64,000 nt of DNA from Candidatus Hemicellulosilyticus sp. P3 (GTDB taxonomy: Bacteria; Bacteroidota; Bacteroidia; Bacteroidales; P3). The stretch is taken from contig LPNH01000001.1 in the NCBI GenBank assembly GCA_001543385.1, positions 1 through 64,000 on the forward strand, written 5' to 3'. Positions 16,219 to 24,494 of this stretch are shown here, piece by piece. Each line of letters opens with the position of its first letter. Within the stretch, counting starts at the first letter, position 1. The translations under genes were made by a program, and so were the position numbers. A model generated the notes under the pieces. It ran no database searches. It was not told the origin of the DNA and saw only the letters and a list, made by a program, of their open reading frames with translations.

Positions 16219-17544
16219 TTGATTTTCAGAAGAAAGCTATACAACAGATTGCTCGAATGGAAACGTGTTCAGGATGGGAAGACAGCCATTTTAATTGAAG
16301 GCGCACGGCGTGTAGGGAAATCGACATTGGTTGAACAATTTGCCCAAAATGAGTACGAATCGTATATTCTCATTGATTTCAATGAAGCATCATCCGAGGT
16401 GAAGTCCTTGTTTGAAAATTTAATGAATTTGGACTTCATCTTTTTGCAACTACAGTCGCTGTACAATGTAGTATTGAAAAAACGCAAGTCCGTTATCATC
16501 TTCGACGAAGTACAGAATTGCCCCTTTGCCCGTCAGTCCATCAAATATTTGGTGAAAGATGGCAGATACGATTATATAGAGACGGGTTCGCTTATCAGTA
16601 TCAAGAAGAATACCAGGAACATCACACTTCCAAGCGAGGAAGAGCGAATAACGCTTCATCCTATGGATTACGAGGAGTTTCGCTGGGCACTGGGCGACGA
16701 GGCCTCTGTGCCACTGCTCCATACCTTCTACGAAAACAAACTTCCACTGGCGCAGTCTTTCCGCGACAAAATCCGTGATTTCAGACTTTATATGCTCATT
16801 GGGGGAATGCCACAGGCTGTCAGCACCTACATCGAAACAAATAATTTTAGTATGGTCGATTCGGTCAAGCGTGGAATTATTCAGATATATCGTGACGACT
16901 TTCAGAAACTTGACCCGTCTGGACGCCTGGAAACACTCTATATGGAGATACCATCGCAGCTAAACCAGACGTCCAATCGTTATAAACCCTATGCAGTTCT
17001 CGGCAATGTGGACGGGGATAAACTAATTGAAATGATGAGGAACTTAGATGACAGCAAGACTGCGCTTTTTTCCTACCATTCCAGTGACCCGAACGTAGGA
17101 ATGTCGCTCACAAAGGACATTTCAAAGTACAAAATCTTTTGTGCTGACACAGGCTTGTTTGTCACGCTTTCCTTCTGGGATAAAGACTACACGGAGAATG
17201 ACATATATCAAAAGTTACTAAACGACAAACTCAGCACCAACCTTGGTTACATATATGAAAATGTGGCTGCGCAGGCACTTGCTGCATCAGGCAACAAACT
17301 ATTTTATTATTCCTGGCCCAAAGATGCTACCCACAACTATGAAATCGACTTTTTGTTGTCAAAGGGGTCCAAACTGTACCCTATAGAGGTGAAATCCTCA
17401 GGATACAGCACACACAAGTCTCTTGATGCATTCTGCGAGAAGTTCCCCTCGCGAGTGGGCGAGAGATATCTCATCTATACAAAGGACTTCCGGAAGGACG
17501 GATCAACGACGCTCTTGCCAGTATTCATGACAATGTTTCTATAG
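16219..17544 (+). CDS. AAA_14 / DUF4143 ATPase
   Basis: The product has 441 residues beginning with a TTG codon (MIFRRKLYNRLLEWK). No in-frame ATG is near, and the N terminus matches the family well, so TTG is accepted. Walker A is in EGARRVGKSTLVEQF (about 27-41) and Walker B in VIIFDEVQNCP. The C-terminal DUF4143 domain has a PD-(D/E)xK-like pattern, YEIDFLLSKG followed by LYPIEVKSS (about 375-395), found in restriction-endonuclease-like folds. Family members are widespread in Bacteroidales, of unknown function, and sometimes suspected toxin or defence modules. It is separated from the upstream ATPase gene by 236 bp with its own promoter and is therefore probably monocistronic. Confidence 0.82.
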   Translation: MIFRRKLYNRLLEWKRVQDGKTAILIEGARRVGKSTLVEQFAQNEYESYILIDFNEASSEVKSLFENLMNLDFIFLQLQSLYNVVLKKRKSVIIFDEVQNCPFARQSIKYLVKDGRYDYIETGSLISIKKNTRNITLPSEEERITLHPMDYEEFRWALGDEASVPLLHTFYENKLPLAQSFRDKIRDFRLYMLIGGMPQAVSTYIETNNFSMVDSVKRGIIQIYRDDFQKLDPSGRLETLYMEIPSQLNQTSNRYKPYAVLGNVDGDKLIEMMRNLDDSKTALFSYHSSDPNVGMSLTKDISKYKIFCADTGLFVTLSFWDKDYTENDIYQKLLNDKLSTNLGYIYENVAAQALAASGNKLFYYSWPKDATHNYEIDFLLSKGSKLYPIEVKSSGYSTHKSLDAFCEKFPSRVGERYLIYTKDFRKDGSTTLLPVFMTMFL

Positions 17545-17614
17545 GAATGACGTCTGATAGCATGGTCGTTTATTTACAAAAAGGGGTGGGTTATTGACAT
17601 AGCATTCGAGTTAA

Positions 17615-17812
17615 TGCCTATGCAATGACCCTTCAAATCAAACGAAAGACCATCTGTGCCATACTTTTCTTGATCTGGAAAAGTTGACTGGGCAATATCA
17701 ATCAGCCATCTATCAACTCAATAAAAATCCTACCAACTTGATGGGAAATCTGGAAAAACAATACTCCACCAGTCTGGTAGAGAAAGACCCCATCCTTGTC
17801 AAAAACTTATAG
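17615..17812 (+). pseudogene. Unassigned 65-codon open fragment without a start codon
   Basis: Between the ATPase stop and the convergent glycosyltransferase, one frame is open for 65 codons (TAA at 17612 to TAG at 17810-17812) and reads like protein rather than noise (for example LDLEKLTGQYQSAIYQLNK and STSLVEKDPILVKNL). No ATG lies at its beginning; the only internal one is at codon 43. It may be the end of a decayed gene. I do not recognise the family, and low-complexity chance cannot be excluded. Confidence 0.3.
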
Positions 17813-17837
17813 ATTGAAAAAAACTATAAGAATTTTT
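17806..17837. terminator. Probable bidirectional terminator
   Basis: An inverted repeat CTTATAG / CTATAAG (17806-17812, 17824-17830) with an 11-nt loop is followed by TTTTT on the plus strand and by TTTTT on the minus strand. It lies between the convergent ATPase and glycosyltransferase genes, where a two-way terminator is expected. The stem is AT-rich and therefore weak. Confidence 0.45.
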
Positions 17838-17949
17838 GTATTTTGGCATCTCTTTAGACACCATTGTTGTGTCCCAAGTCGTGTCATTCTTGGCCGTCTT
17901 TTGGCCACATTTTTTATGCCCGTCACAGGTATTACGAAACCAGTGGCCC

Positions 17950-19191
17950 TCACTCGTCGCTTTCCACCAGCGAGTTGAGCAAATCGACATACTGCCGGGT
18001 CACAATCTCCTTCGTATAAAATGCGGTCACCTCCTGCAGCCCTGCCGCCCCCATCGCCCGCAACTTCTCCGTCGTCACGCCGGCGAGCCATGCCGCCATA
18101 TCTTCCACAGCCACCCCAATCTCCGGGGTGGTGACAATCTTGGCGCATCCGATGTTCTGCAGAAACTTCACGACAGGCGTCCCTGCTCCGGACCACACCA
18201 ACAGCGGCTTTGCACACGCCATCACGGAATACACCTTCGATGGAAACCCGTGCATCCCCATTCCGGGATTCATAAAAACAAAATGCAGGTCGGCATAATC
18301 CAAAATCTGCGGCATCAGCCGGTGCGGCTGATAGGGCAGAATATGCAGCCGCGGCAGCCCTCGTGCCGCCTGTGCCTCCTCCAACTGTCGTTTCATCGCC
18401 CCTTCCCCGACGACAAAAAAATCAATCGCCCTCTCCCGGCAGCGCTCCGCCAGCTCTATCAGCGGATCCCAGCTCTGCGCCAGGCCGATATTGCCGGCAT
18501 AAACCACGCGCAGCGAATCCGTCTCGGGAAACAGCGCCGGGTCAAGGCCTTCGTGGCCTGTGCCCGGTCGATAAAACCCCGTGTCCACAAAATTGGGGAT
18601 AACATGCAGCCGTCCGGGGTCGCTGAAACGGCCTGCAATCGTGTCGGCAAACACCCGGTCGATGGCAGTCACCGCATCCGAACGGGCGTAGATGCGCCGC
18701 TCCATGCGGCTCAACATGCGGTAAGCCACCCCCGAGTGATGCTCTAACAGGTCGGGATAAATCTCCTGTACATTATACACCACCCGGCACCGCTTCAGAC
18801 GTCCTATCCACAGATTCAGCTCTCCGATCGTAGGCGGTGGCGACGGAGAGAGAATCACATCCACACGGCGCATACACAAGATCAGAAAAAACGAGACAGC
18901 ATGCCAGTACACAAAACCCGCCATGCGCAGCAACGAACGCCTGAACTTTTTTTGCGGCACATGAAAAACCCGCATTCCATGATAACGGCTCTCCTTCAAC
19001 ATACCGGGCACCCTCCATCGCAGCGGCTGTTCCTGCAGCTGCTCCGCCACCGCGTTGAAATGCGGCGTCGTCGTCACCACCGTCACATCCCATCCGTTCC
19101 CCTGCAACGCCAACGCGATGTCGTTATACAGATACGCCGTCGAATCCCCGTCCGGCGAAAAAACCAATGTATGAATCAGAATCCGCTTCAA
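17950..19191 (-). CDS. GT4-family glycosyltransferase, WbuB/WcaI-like
   Basis: The product has 413 residues with a GT-B layout. The N-terminal acceptor domain opens with ILIHTLVFSPDGDSTAYLYN, followed by SPSPPPTIG and YNVQEIYPDLLEHH (about 140-155), a pattern shared with WbuB/WcaI-like amino-sugar transferases. The C-terminal nucleotide-sugar domain has VYAGNIGLAQSWDPLIELA (about 230-248) and MGMHGFPSKVYSVMACAKPL (about 322). It would transfer a sugar from a nucleotide donor to a lipid-linked acceptor on the cytoplasmic face. It is the only polysaccharide gene on the minus strand and is divergent from the main operon, with markedly GC-rich composition compared with the ATPase genes beside it. 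Exact donor unknown. Confidence 0.8.
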   Translation of the reverse strand: MKRILIHTLVFSPDGDSTAYLYNDIALALQGNGWDVTVVTTTPHFNAVAEQLQEQPLRWRVPGMLKESRYHGMRVFHVPQKKFRRSLLRMAGFVYWHAVSFFLILCMRRVDVILSPSPPPTIGELNLWIGRLKRCRVVYNVQEIYPDLLEHHSGVAYRMLSRMERRIYARSDAVTAIDRVFADTIAGRFSDPGRLHVIPNFVDTGFYRPGTGHEGLDPALFPETDSLRVVYAGNIGLAQSWDPLIELAERCRERAIDFFVVGEGAMKRQLEEAQAARGLPRLHILPYQPHRLMPQILDYADLHFVFMNPGMGMHGFPSKVYSVMACAKPLLVWSGAGTPVVKFLQNIGCAKIVTTPEIGVAVEDMAAWLAGVTTEKLRAMGAAGLQEVTAFYTKEIVTRQYVDLLNSLVESDE

Positions 19192-19280
19192 ACAATAAAA
19201 ATTCTGTTTCCATCAATCATCCCCCGCCGTCAGCCCCGTTCACCCGCTCACAAGCGCACCTGTTTGTCACAAAACACCTA

Positions 19281-19288
19281 CAAAAATA
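19281..19288 (-). promoter_or_regulatory. Possible -7 box for the divergent glycosyltransferase gene
   Basis: Minus-strand TATTTTTG fits TAnnTTTG and lies about 90 bp before the start at 19191. No good -33 element is seen at the usual distance. Confidence 0.3.
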
Positions 19289-19600
19289 CTCAAAATTTCG
19301 TTCGTATCATCCGTTCCACAATAAACCGCATTCAATAATTTAACCAATGTGTAGATAATCAACGTGTCGCATATTCCATGCCGGCTGATATATGCTTTCG
19401 ACTTGTCAGTCCCCGCTCTCTGCCCAGTTCCGCCAGCGGGTAATATTTGTGTGATTTGTACGATTCGTGTTCAAGATGTAGAATAACACCACCGTATATC
19501 GCCACAATCCCCCCCATCTTGGTTCACTTATCATTGTTAAAATTCATTATACAGCACAATACTGCTATTTATAAATAATTCCAGTTTTGGAAATATTTTG

Positions 19601-19608
19601 TACTTTTG
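19601..19608 (+). promoter_or_regulatory. Probable -7 box of the polysaccharide operon
   Basis: TACTTTTG is an exact TAnnTTTG match about 195 bp before the first plus-strand polysaccharide gene, implying a long leader. The -33 region is only AT-rich. This is the best promoter candidate for the operon head. Confidence 0.45.
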
Positions 19609-19802
19609 CAAAATAATTGCACCGCCAATCCGTGTGTCCATCGAAATGAGAGGTATTGCAGCCTTTCATTGTTTTGCACACATACACATGTAACTGGCGT
19701 TGGCATTGCCTTACGTCTTCATTTGAGACCCATCCACCGTGCAATGTTAATCCACGGAGCGGAATCCTATTGGAATTTAGTTGATTATTTGATTGATACA
19801 GT

Positions 19803-21038
19803 ATGTTTCATTTAGATAAATTCATATCCGAACACATCACCTGCCGTCCTTGCAGCATGTTCGAGGAGGATATCCAGTCTCATGCCGCCGAGCTCTCCGA
19901 TGCGATAGCAGGCAAGTCGGTCTGCGTCATCGGAGGTGCAGGCTCCATCGGATCATCCTTCATCAAGGCCGTGCTCCGCTTCCGCCCGGGCAAATTGGTC
20001 GTTGTCGACCTCAACGAAAACGGGCTGGCCGAACTGACGCGCGACATTCGTTCAACGGAAGGTCTCTTCGTGCCGCAGGAATACCGCGCCTACACACTAA
20101 ATTTCGCCGACCCCATCTTTGCAAGAATCTTCCGCGAGGAGAGAGGTTTCGACATTGTCGCCAACTTCTCCGCCCACAAACATGTGCGCAGCGAGAAAGA
20201 CAAATATAGCGTGCAGGCTCTCATCGAGAACAACGACATCAAGGCCAAGAAACTCATGGACCTCCTGTGCGAGTTCCCGCCCAAACACTTTTTCTGCGTC
20301 AGCACCGACAAAGCCGCCAACCCTGTCAACATCATGGGTGCCTCGAAACGCATCATGGAAGACTTGGTCATGGCCTACAACGGAAAGTTCAAAGTCACCA
20401 CCGCCCGTTTCGCCAACGTCGCTTTCAGCAACGGTTCCTTGCCTGACGGTTGGATGCACCGCCTGCAGAAGATGCAGCCGCTGGCGGCCCCCAACGATGT
20501 AAAACGCTACTTTGTCTCCCCGGAGGAGAGCGGCCAGATCTGCATGCTGGCCTGCATCTTGGGCAATGGCGGCGAAGTCTTCTTCCCCAAGCTGGGTGAA
20601 GACCAAATGCTCACCTTCAGCAGTATCTGCGACGACTTCATACAAGCCAATGGCTTTGAAAAGGATATGTGCAGCACTGACGAAGAAGCCAAGCACAAAG
20701 CCGCTGAAATGAAACTTACCGAAAGCCAACAGCTAATAGCTAACAGCCAACAGCTGAAATATCCAACCGTATATTTCACCTCCGACACCACCGGTGAAAA
20801 AGCCTACGAAGAATTCTACATTCCCGGCGAGAAGATCAATATGGAGCGATTCAACGCATTAGGAGTTGTCGAAAAAACAACCCGCCGTCCGATGGCCGAA
20901 GTCGAATCTTTCTTTGCAAAACTGGAGAATCTGTTCGCCGGCGACTTCACCAAAGAGCAGGTGGTGGATGCCATCAAAGACTTCATTCCCAACTTCGAGC
21001 ACGAAGAGAAAGGGAAGAATCTGGATCAGAAAATGTAG
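19803..21038 (+). CDS. CapD/LegB-like nucleotide-sugar 4,6-dehydratase
   Basis: A 411-residue extended-SDR protein. The NAD(P)-binding motif GGAGSIG is at residues 44-50. The active-site region is STDKAANPVNIMGASKR (about 167-183), with D169, K170, M178 and K182, the Met-xxx-Lys variant typical of short cytoplasmic UDP-GlcNAc dehydratases (CapD, FlaA1, PseB, LegB-like). It would form a 4-keto-6-deoxy amino sugar for the adjacent LegC aminotransferase. Residues 308-318 (SQQLIANSQQL) are encoded by a copy of the intergenic AGCCAACAGCTAA repeat, an unusual insertion lying in a linker before the YPTVYFTSDTTGEKAYEEFY segment. Start at ATG 19803. Confidence 0.82.
   Translation: MFHLDKFISEHITCRPCSMFEEDIQSHAAELSDAIAGKSVCVIGGAGSIGSSFIKAVLRFRPGKLVVVDLNENGLAELTRDIRSTEGLFVPQEYRAYTLNFADPIFARIFREERGFDIVANFSAHKHVRSEKDKYSVQALIENNDIKAKKLMDLLCEFPPKHFFCVSTDKAANPVNIMGASKRIMEDLVMAYNGKFKVTTARFANVAFSNGSLPDGWMHRLQKMQPLAAPNDVKRYFVSPEESGQICMLACILGNGGEVFFPKLGEDQMLTFSSICDDFIQANGFEKDMCSTDEEAKHKAAEMKLTESQQLIANSQQLKYPTVYFTSDTTGEKAYEEFYIPGEKINMERFNALGVVEKTTRRPMAEVESFFAKLENLFAGDFTKEQVVDAIKDFIPNFEHEEKGKNLDQKM
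20724..20755 (+). repeat. Intergenic-type repeat inside the dehydratase coding sequence
   Basis: A 32-bp stretch made of AGCCAACAGCT, AATAGCTAAC and AGCCAACAGCT, the same family as the repeats at 21061-21183, 21553-21586 and 41411-41662. Here it is in frame and translated as SQQLIANSQQL. Confidence 0.8.
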
Positions 21039-21060
21039 CGATGCGCAGTAGGACTGCGCT

Positions 21061-21183
21061 GCCATTAGCATTTTGCTATTAGCCGTTAGAATTTAATAAC
21101 GACAAATACCATAATAAGAAGCCAACCGCTAACTGCCAATAGCTAACAGCCAACTGCCAACCGCTAACCGCCAACCGCCAACA
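21061..21183. repeat. Cluster of AGCCAAYAGCTAA-type repeats
   Basis: The gap before the four-helix-bundle gene starts with GCCATTAGC, GCTATTAGCCGTTAG and, from 21120, nine or so degenerate units of GCCAACCGCTAAC or GCCAATAGCTAAC type, ending six bases before the ATG. The two halves are partly complementary and could fold. Confidence 0.8.
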
Positions 21184-21188
21184 AGAAT

Positions 21189-21554
21189 ATGCGTGACTTC
21201 AGGAAGTATGTTATTTGGCAGGAAGCAATAGAACTTACTGATAGAGTCTACTCATACACGGATAATTTCCCCATGTCGGAAGTTTATGCGCTATCAAGCC
21301 AAGTGCAAAGGGCATCAGTTTTGATCGCATCGAATATAGCAGAAGGTTCGTCAAGGTCTTCGGAGAAAGATTTTGCTCATTTCTTAGAAATAGCCATTGG
21401 GTCTGCTTTTGAGGTTGAGACCCAGCTTACAATTGCCCAACGAAGAGGCTATATTAGTAATGAGGTGTACAATAAAGAACTCTCAAATATAAATTATCTT
21501 GAAAAACAGATAAATATTTTTATTCAAAAGCTAAAGGCCGATAGTGAACACTAA
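21189..21554 (+). CDS. S23/IVS-type four-helix-bundle protein (copy 1)
   Basis: The product has 121 residues and matches the four-helix-bundle family first known from 23S rRNA intervening sequences: an N-terminal RDFRKYVIWQEAIELTDRVY, then LSSQVQRASVLIASNIAEG (about 35-53), then a helix with FAHFLEIAIGSAFEVETQL. These small proteins form pentameric barrels and are widely found as stand-alone genes of unknown role; a relative (Avd) assists diversity-generating retroelements. Here the gene is wedged between nucleotide-sugar genes and framed on both sides by AGCCAAYAGCTAA repeats, so it looks like an insertion rather than part of the sugar pathway. Confidence 0.85.
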   Translation: MRDFRKYVIWQEAIELTDRVYSYTDNFPMSEVYALSSQVQRASVLIASNIAEGSSRSSEKDFAHFLEIAIGSAFEVETQLTIAQRRGYISNEVYNKELSNINYLEKQINIFIQKLKADSEH

Positions 21555-21586
21555 TAGCTAACTGCCAATAGCAAATAGCTTAACCA
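21553..21586. repeat. AGCCAAYAGCTAA-type repeat after four-helix-bundle copy 1
   Basis: AATAGCTAACTGCCAATAGC and AAATAGCTTAACC run from the stop codon of the four-helix-bundle gene to the ATG of legC. Same family as the cluster at 21061-21183. Confidence 0.75.
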
Positions 21587-22738
21587 ATGAGTTACAACAA
21601 AGTCATTAATTTCATAAAAGACCTCTACGGCAACCAGGAATTCACTCCTCTTGCGGTCCCTGTATTCCCCGGTAATGAAAAGAAATATCTCAACGAATGC
21701 ATCGACACCACCTTTGTGAGCAGTGTCGGTAAATTTGTTGACCGTTTTGAAGAGGATATGGCACGTTATACGGGTGCCAAGAAGGCTGTCGTCTGTGTGA
21801 GCGGCACCAATGCCCTTCACATGGCCATGATGCTGGTGGGCGTCGAACGTGATGATGAAGTGTTGACGCAGGCTCTTACATTCATTGCCACCTGCAACGC
21901 CATCAGCTATATTGGTGCGCACCCCGTATTCATCGACGTAGATCGGTCCACCATGGGCCTCTCGCCCGACGCCTTGAAAACCTGGCTGGCCCAAAATGCC
22001 GAGATAAGAAACGGCCAATGCTATAATAAAAATACCGGGCGGCGGGTAAAAGCCTGCGTGCCGATGCACACTTTCGGACATCCGGTGCGTATTGACGAGA
22101 TCGCGGCCATCTGTAACGAGTATCATATCGAACTTGTGGAAGATGCCGCCGAAAGCATCGGCAGCAAATACAAAAACATCCATACAGGCCTCTTCGGCAA
22201 AGTAGGCGCTTTGAGCTTCAACGGCAATAAGACCATCACCACCGGTGGCGGCGGGATGCTGCTGTTTATGGACGAAGAATTGGGCGCAATGGCCAAACAC
22301 CTCACCACTCAGGCCAAAGTGCCGCACCGTTGGGAGTTCCGTCACGACCATATCGGCTATAACTACCGTATGCCCAACATCAATGCAGCGTTGGGCTGTG
22401 CCCAGTTGGAGCATCTGGATGAGTTCATCGAAAACAAACGCCAAACGGCGTCAGCCTACGCAGAGTTCTTCAAGAGTGTTGATGACATCGACTTCTTCAC
22501 CGAGCCTGAGAACAGCTTCTCCAACTATTGGCTGAACGTCGTGATTTTGAAAGACCGCAATGCTCAACAGCAGTTCCTGCAGGAGACCAACGACAACGGT
22601 GTGATGACACGCCCCATCTGGGAACTCATGAACCGCCTGCCCATGTTCGAGAAATGCGAACACGACAGTTTGGCGAACACTGTTTGGTTCGCCGACAGGG
22701 TGGTGAATATTCCAAGCAGTGTAAGGCTGTTGCAGTAA
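21587..22738 (+). CDS. legC: LegC-family aminotransferase (DegT/DnrJ/EryC1 fold)
   Basis: A PLP-dependent sugar aminotransferase of 383 residues. The Schiff-base lysine is K215 in SFNGNKTITTGGGGM; D186 in LVEDAAES binds the pyridine nitrogen. The N terminus (VINFIKDLYGNQEFTPLAVP) and PVFPGNEKKYLNECIDTT are characteristic of the LegC type, which converts a UDP-4-keto-6-deoxy-HexNAc to its 4-amino form in legionaminic-acid-like and related pathways. It probably uses the product of the upstream dehydratase. Other genes required for legionaminic acid (LegI-type synthase, LegG, LegF) are not in this window, so the final sugar may be a 4-amino-4,6-dideoxyhexose instead. Confidence 0.88.
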   Translation: MSYNKVINFIKDLYGNQEFTPLAVPVFPGNEKKYLNECIDTTFVSSVGKFVDRFEEDMARYTGAKKAVVCVSGTNALHMAMMLVGVERDDEVLTQALTFIATCNAISYIGAHPVFIDVDRSTMGLSPDALKTWLAQNAEIRNGQCYNKNTGRRVKACVPMHTFGHPVRIDEIAAICNEYHIELVEDAAESIGSKYKNIHTGLFGKVGALSFNGNKTITTGGGGMLLFMDEELGAMAKHLTTQAKVPHRWEFRHDHIGYNYRMPNINAALGCAQLEHLDEFIENKRQTASAYAEFFKSVDDIDFFTEPENSFSNYWLNVVILKDRNAQQQFLQETNDNGVMTRPIWELMNRLPMFEKCEHDSLANTVWFADRVVNIPSSVRLLQ

Positions 22739-22897
22739 TAGGCTACGTTGCAGAGACGCAAAAGTTGATTTTTTTCAGTTTCTTAGTGCTGTTTTTATTT
22801 GTGAATTCGCAACAAATAATGTGTTAAATATGTATATAATTTATAATAGAATATTCGTATATTGAATAATTACATTCGCATGCAAAATATGTACTTT

Positions 22898-23431
22898 ATG
22901 AAAAAAACGACAAAAAAAAGAAGAATGATGGCGATGTGTGTTTCGTTGGCAGTGGCAATGCTTCTGGTCGACGTAGCTTATTCGCAAGACAAAAATGGGA
23001 CGGATGTCAAGGTGGTTACACTTGACAGTGTGGTGATAGAGAACATCATCAGATCCGACGTATTGAGGGTCTTGTCCGACGTGAACGCTGTCATTGAGTA
23101 CAATGTTGTCTCCTCAGGTGAAAAAACATTAACGTTACCTATGGATGAGTACTGGGTTCGAGAGGGTAAAGGACGTCGCTTGACTGACGACGAGGTGAGT
23201 ATTTTGTATTCGCAAATCGTCAACAATCCCCGTAACTACTCTAAAAGTTTTGCTTACATAAGCAATCCGTATATCCCCGAAAAGGAATACTCGATTATTG
23301 ACAAAAATGGCGACTCGGTGGAGGTTCGAATCTCTCCGTCGGATAAGACCTGGACGATTTTGCATAAAGGCAAGAGCATCTTCCACAACCGTTTTATTGC
23401 AGACGTTGTTGTAAATTTCTCGCGTAATTAG
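22898..23431 (+). CDS. Secreted protein of unknown family
   Basis: The product has 177 residues from the ATG at 22898 (MKKTTKKRRMMAM); an earlier TTG at 22862 is less likely. A clear signal peptide is present: a basic KKTTKKRR stretch, a hydrophobic core (MCVSLAVAMLLVDVAYS) and a probable cleavage before QDKNG. The mature part is polar and soluble, with alternating strand-like segments, and resembles no family I know. It lies 24 bp before a secreted caspase-like protease gene and may act with it, for example as an inhibitor or partner; that is inference. The pair interrupts the polysaccharide genes and has no evident metabolic link to them. Confidence 0.6.
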   Translation: MKKTTKKRRMMAMCVSLAVAMLLVDVAYSQDKNGTDVKVVTLDSVVIENIIRSDVLRVLSDVNAVIEYNVVSSGEKTLTLPMDEYWVREGKGRRLTDDEVSILYSQIVNNPRNYSKSFAYISNPYIPEKEYSIIDKNGDSVEVRISPSDKTWTILHKGKSIFHNRFIADVVVNFSRN

Positions 23432-23455
23432 AGCCGTTTTTCTGTGAAATAAAGT

Positions 23456-24388
23456 ATGAGACGTAGTGTTTGTTGCGGTCTATTGTTATGCTTGATGATC
23501 CTGGGGTCTAATCCTCGGATGCAAGGCCAGACGATACATGCATTTTATTTCATTGCAGCAACCGATAGTGTCACTTTCGAAAATGCTGCACGTAACATTG
23601 ACTTGATACGGGCTAAGAAGGCTGTCGGCAAAGTCGCTAAAAGACTCAACTATAAGTTAGATGCTCGTAGCGAGCATATTTTCAAAGGGAAATATTGTTC
23701 GAAGGAAGGATTGAATGCTGCCTTTTCTGACTTCCATTGCTCTGATAAGGATATCGTGATCTTCTATTATTCAGGTCACGGACAAAGCACAGGTGACACT
23801 GCCAATCAGTTGCCAGTATTGAACTTGATGTATCCGGGTGACAGTCGCGATGCTGTGCCATTGAGGGTTATAGCGGAGCGGCTGAAGACTTGTGGAGCAC
23901 ATTTGGTTTTTATGGTTACTGACTGTTGTAACAGGTCGTGGAGTGAGTATGACACTGCTTGGCGGATAGAGGAAAAGGGAATAGGTTTCGACGACCCGAA
24001 AGGGAGCGACCACTGCATGGTGCTGGCCCTGACAGCTTGCGAACAGGGGGCAGTTACGGCCTACAATGGAGATTTGTCCAGCCAAAAGAGAGATGCCCGT
24101 TTTTACAGACGACTTGTCCTCGGTGAGATTGAAGACTATGATGATGAGAAAGGGAACCTTCCTTTGGGCAGTTGGTTTACCCATATTTTGAGCGACAATG
24201 TTTTAGACATGTTATCACAGGACTCCTACGATAGAAAAGAGACACGCATTTCGTGGACCAAGTTGATAGACATTCTTACGAGCAATCTTTGCGATTATGT
24301 TTGCGGCTACAACTACATTCAGAAAGTCCGCGAGGTCTCCGATGTGACCCAAAAATACAAGCCTTACTACGAGATAATTTTCAATTAG
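23456..24388 (+). CDS. Secreted caspase-like (peptidase C14) protein
   Basis: The product has 310 residues. A signal peptide (MRRSVCCGLLLCLMILGSNP, cleavage probably near QGQ) precedes a caspase-haemoglobinase fold. The catalytic histidine is H108 in IVIFYYSGHGQ, and the catalytic cysteine most likely C158 in VFMVTDCCNRS. Both dyad residues are present, so an active cysteine protease, probably periplasmic or exported, is expected. Bacterial C14 proteins range from metacaspase-like proteases to death effectors and colonisation factors. It follows a small secreted protein by 24 bp and is flanked by sugar genes; its substrate cannot be deduced. The catalytic assignment is from motif alignment by eye. 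Confidence 0.75.
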   Translation: MRRSVCCGLLLCLMILGSNPRMQGQTIHAFYFIAATDSVTFENAARNIDLIRAKKAVGKVAKRLNYKLDARSEHIFKGKYCSKEGLNAAFSDFHCSDKDIVIFYYSGHGQSTGDTANQLPVLNLMYPGDSRDAVPLRVIAERLKTCGAHLVFMVTDCCNRSWSEYDTAWRIEEKGIGFDDPKGSDHCMVLALTACEQGAVTAYNGDLSSQKRDARFYRRLVLGEIEDYDDEKGNLPLGSWFTHILSDNVLDMLSQDSYDRKETRISWTKLIDILTSNLCDYVCGYNYIQKVREVSDVTQKYKPYYEIIFN

Positions 24389-24494
24389 AACCAGTATACA
24401 TCTTCTGGAAATTTTTTATTGAATTTCCTCAACGATAATCAACCCCCCAAAGATTATTGTCCTTGTCGTTTATATCCTATGTAAGTAATAATCA

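Larger units (their letters stand above)
19192..19802. other. Intergenic region between divergent polysaccharide genes
   Basis: A 611-bp region with no convincing gene. It holds outward-facing promoter-like boxes for both directions (listed separately) and a leader of about 190 nt before the CapD/LegB-like gene. No upxY/upxZ-type antiterminator gene and no flanking invertible-promoter repeats could be recognised by eye. Confidence 0.5.

Noticed and set aside
19600..19802. UpxY-type antitermination leader or invertible promoter at the operon head
   Set aside because: No NusG-like gene, no convincing inverted repeats flanking the -7 box and no invertase gene nearby.
21551..22444. 297-codon minus-strand open frame opposite legC
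   Set aside because: Shadow of the legC gene caused by its codon bias; legC has intact PLP-site residues.
23310..23345. tRNA T-arm-like sequence GGTTCGAATCTCTCC
   Set aside because: It lies inside the coding sequence of the secreted protein; no matching acceptor, D or anticodon arms are found.
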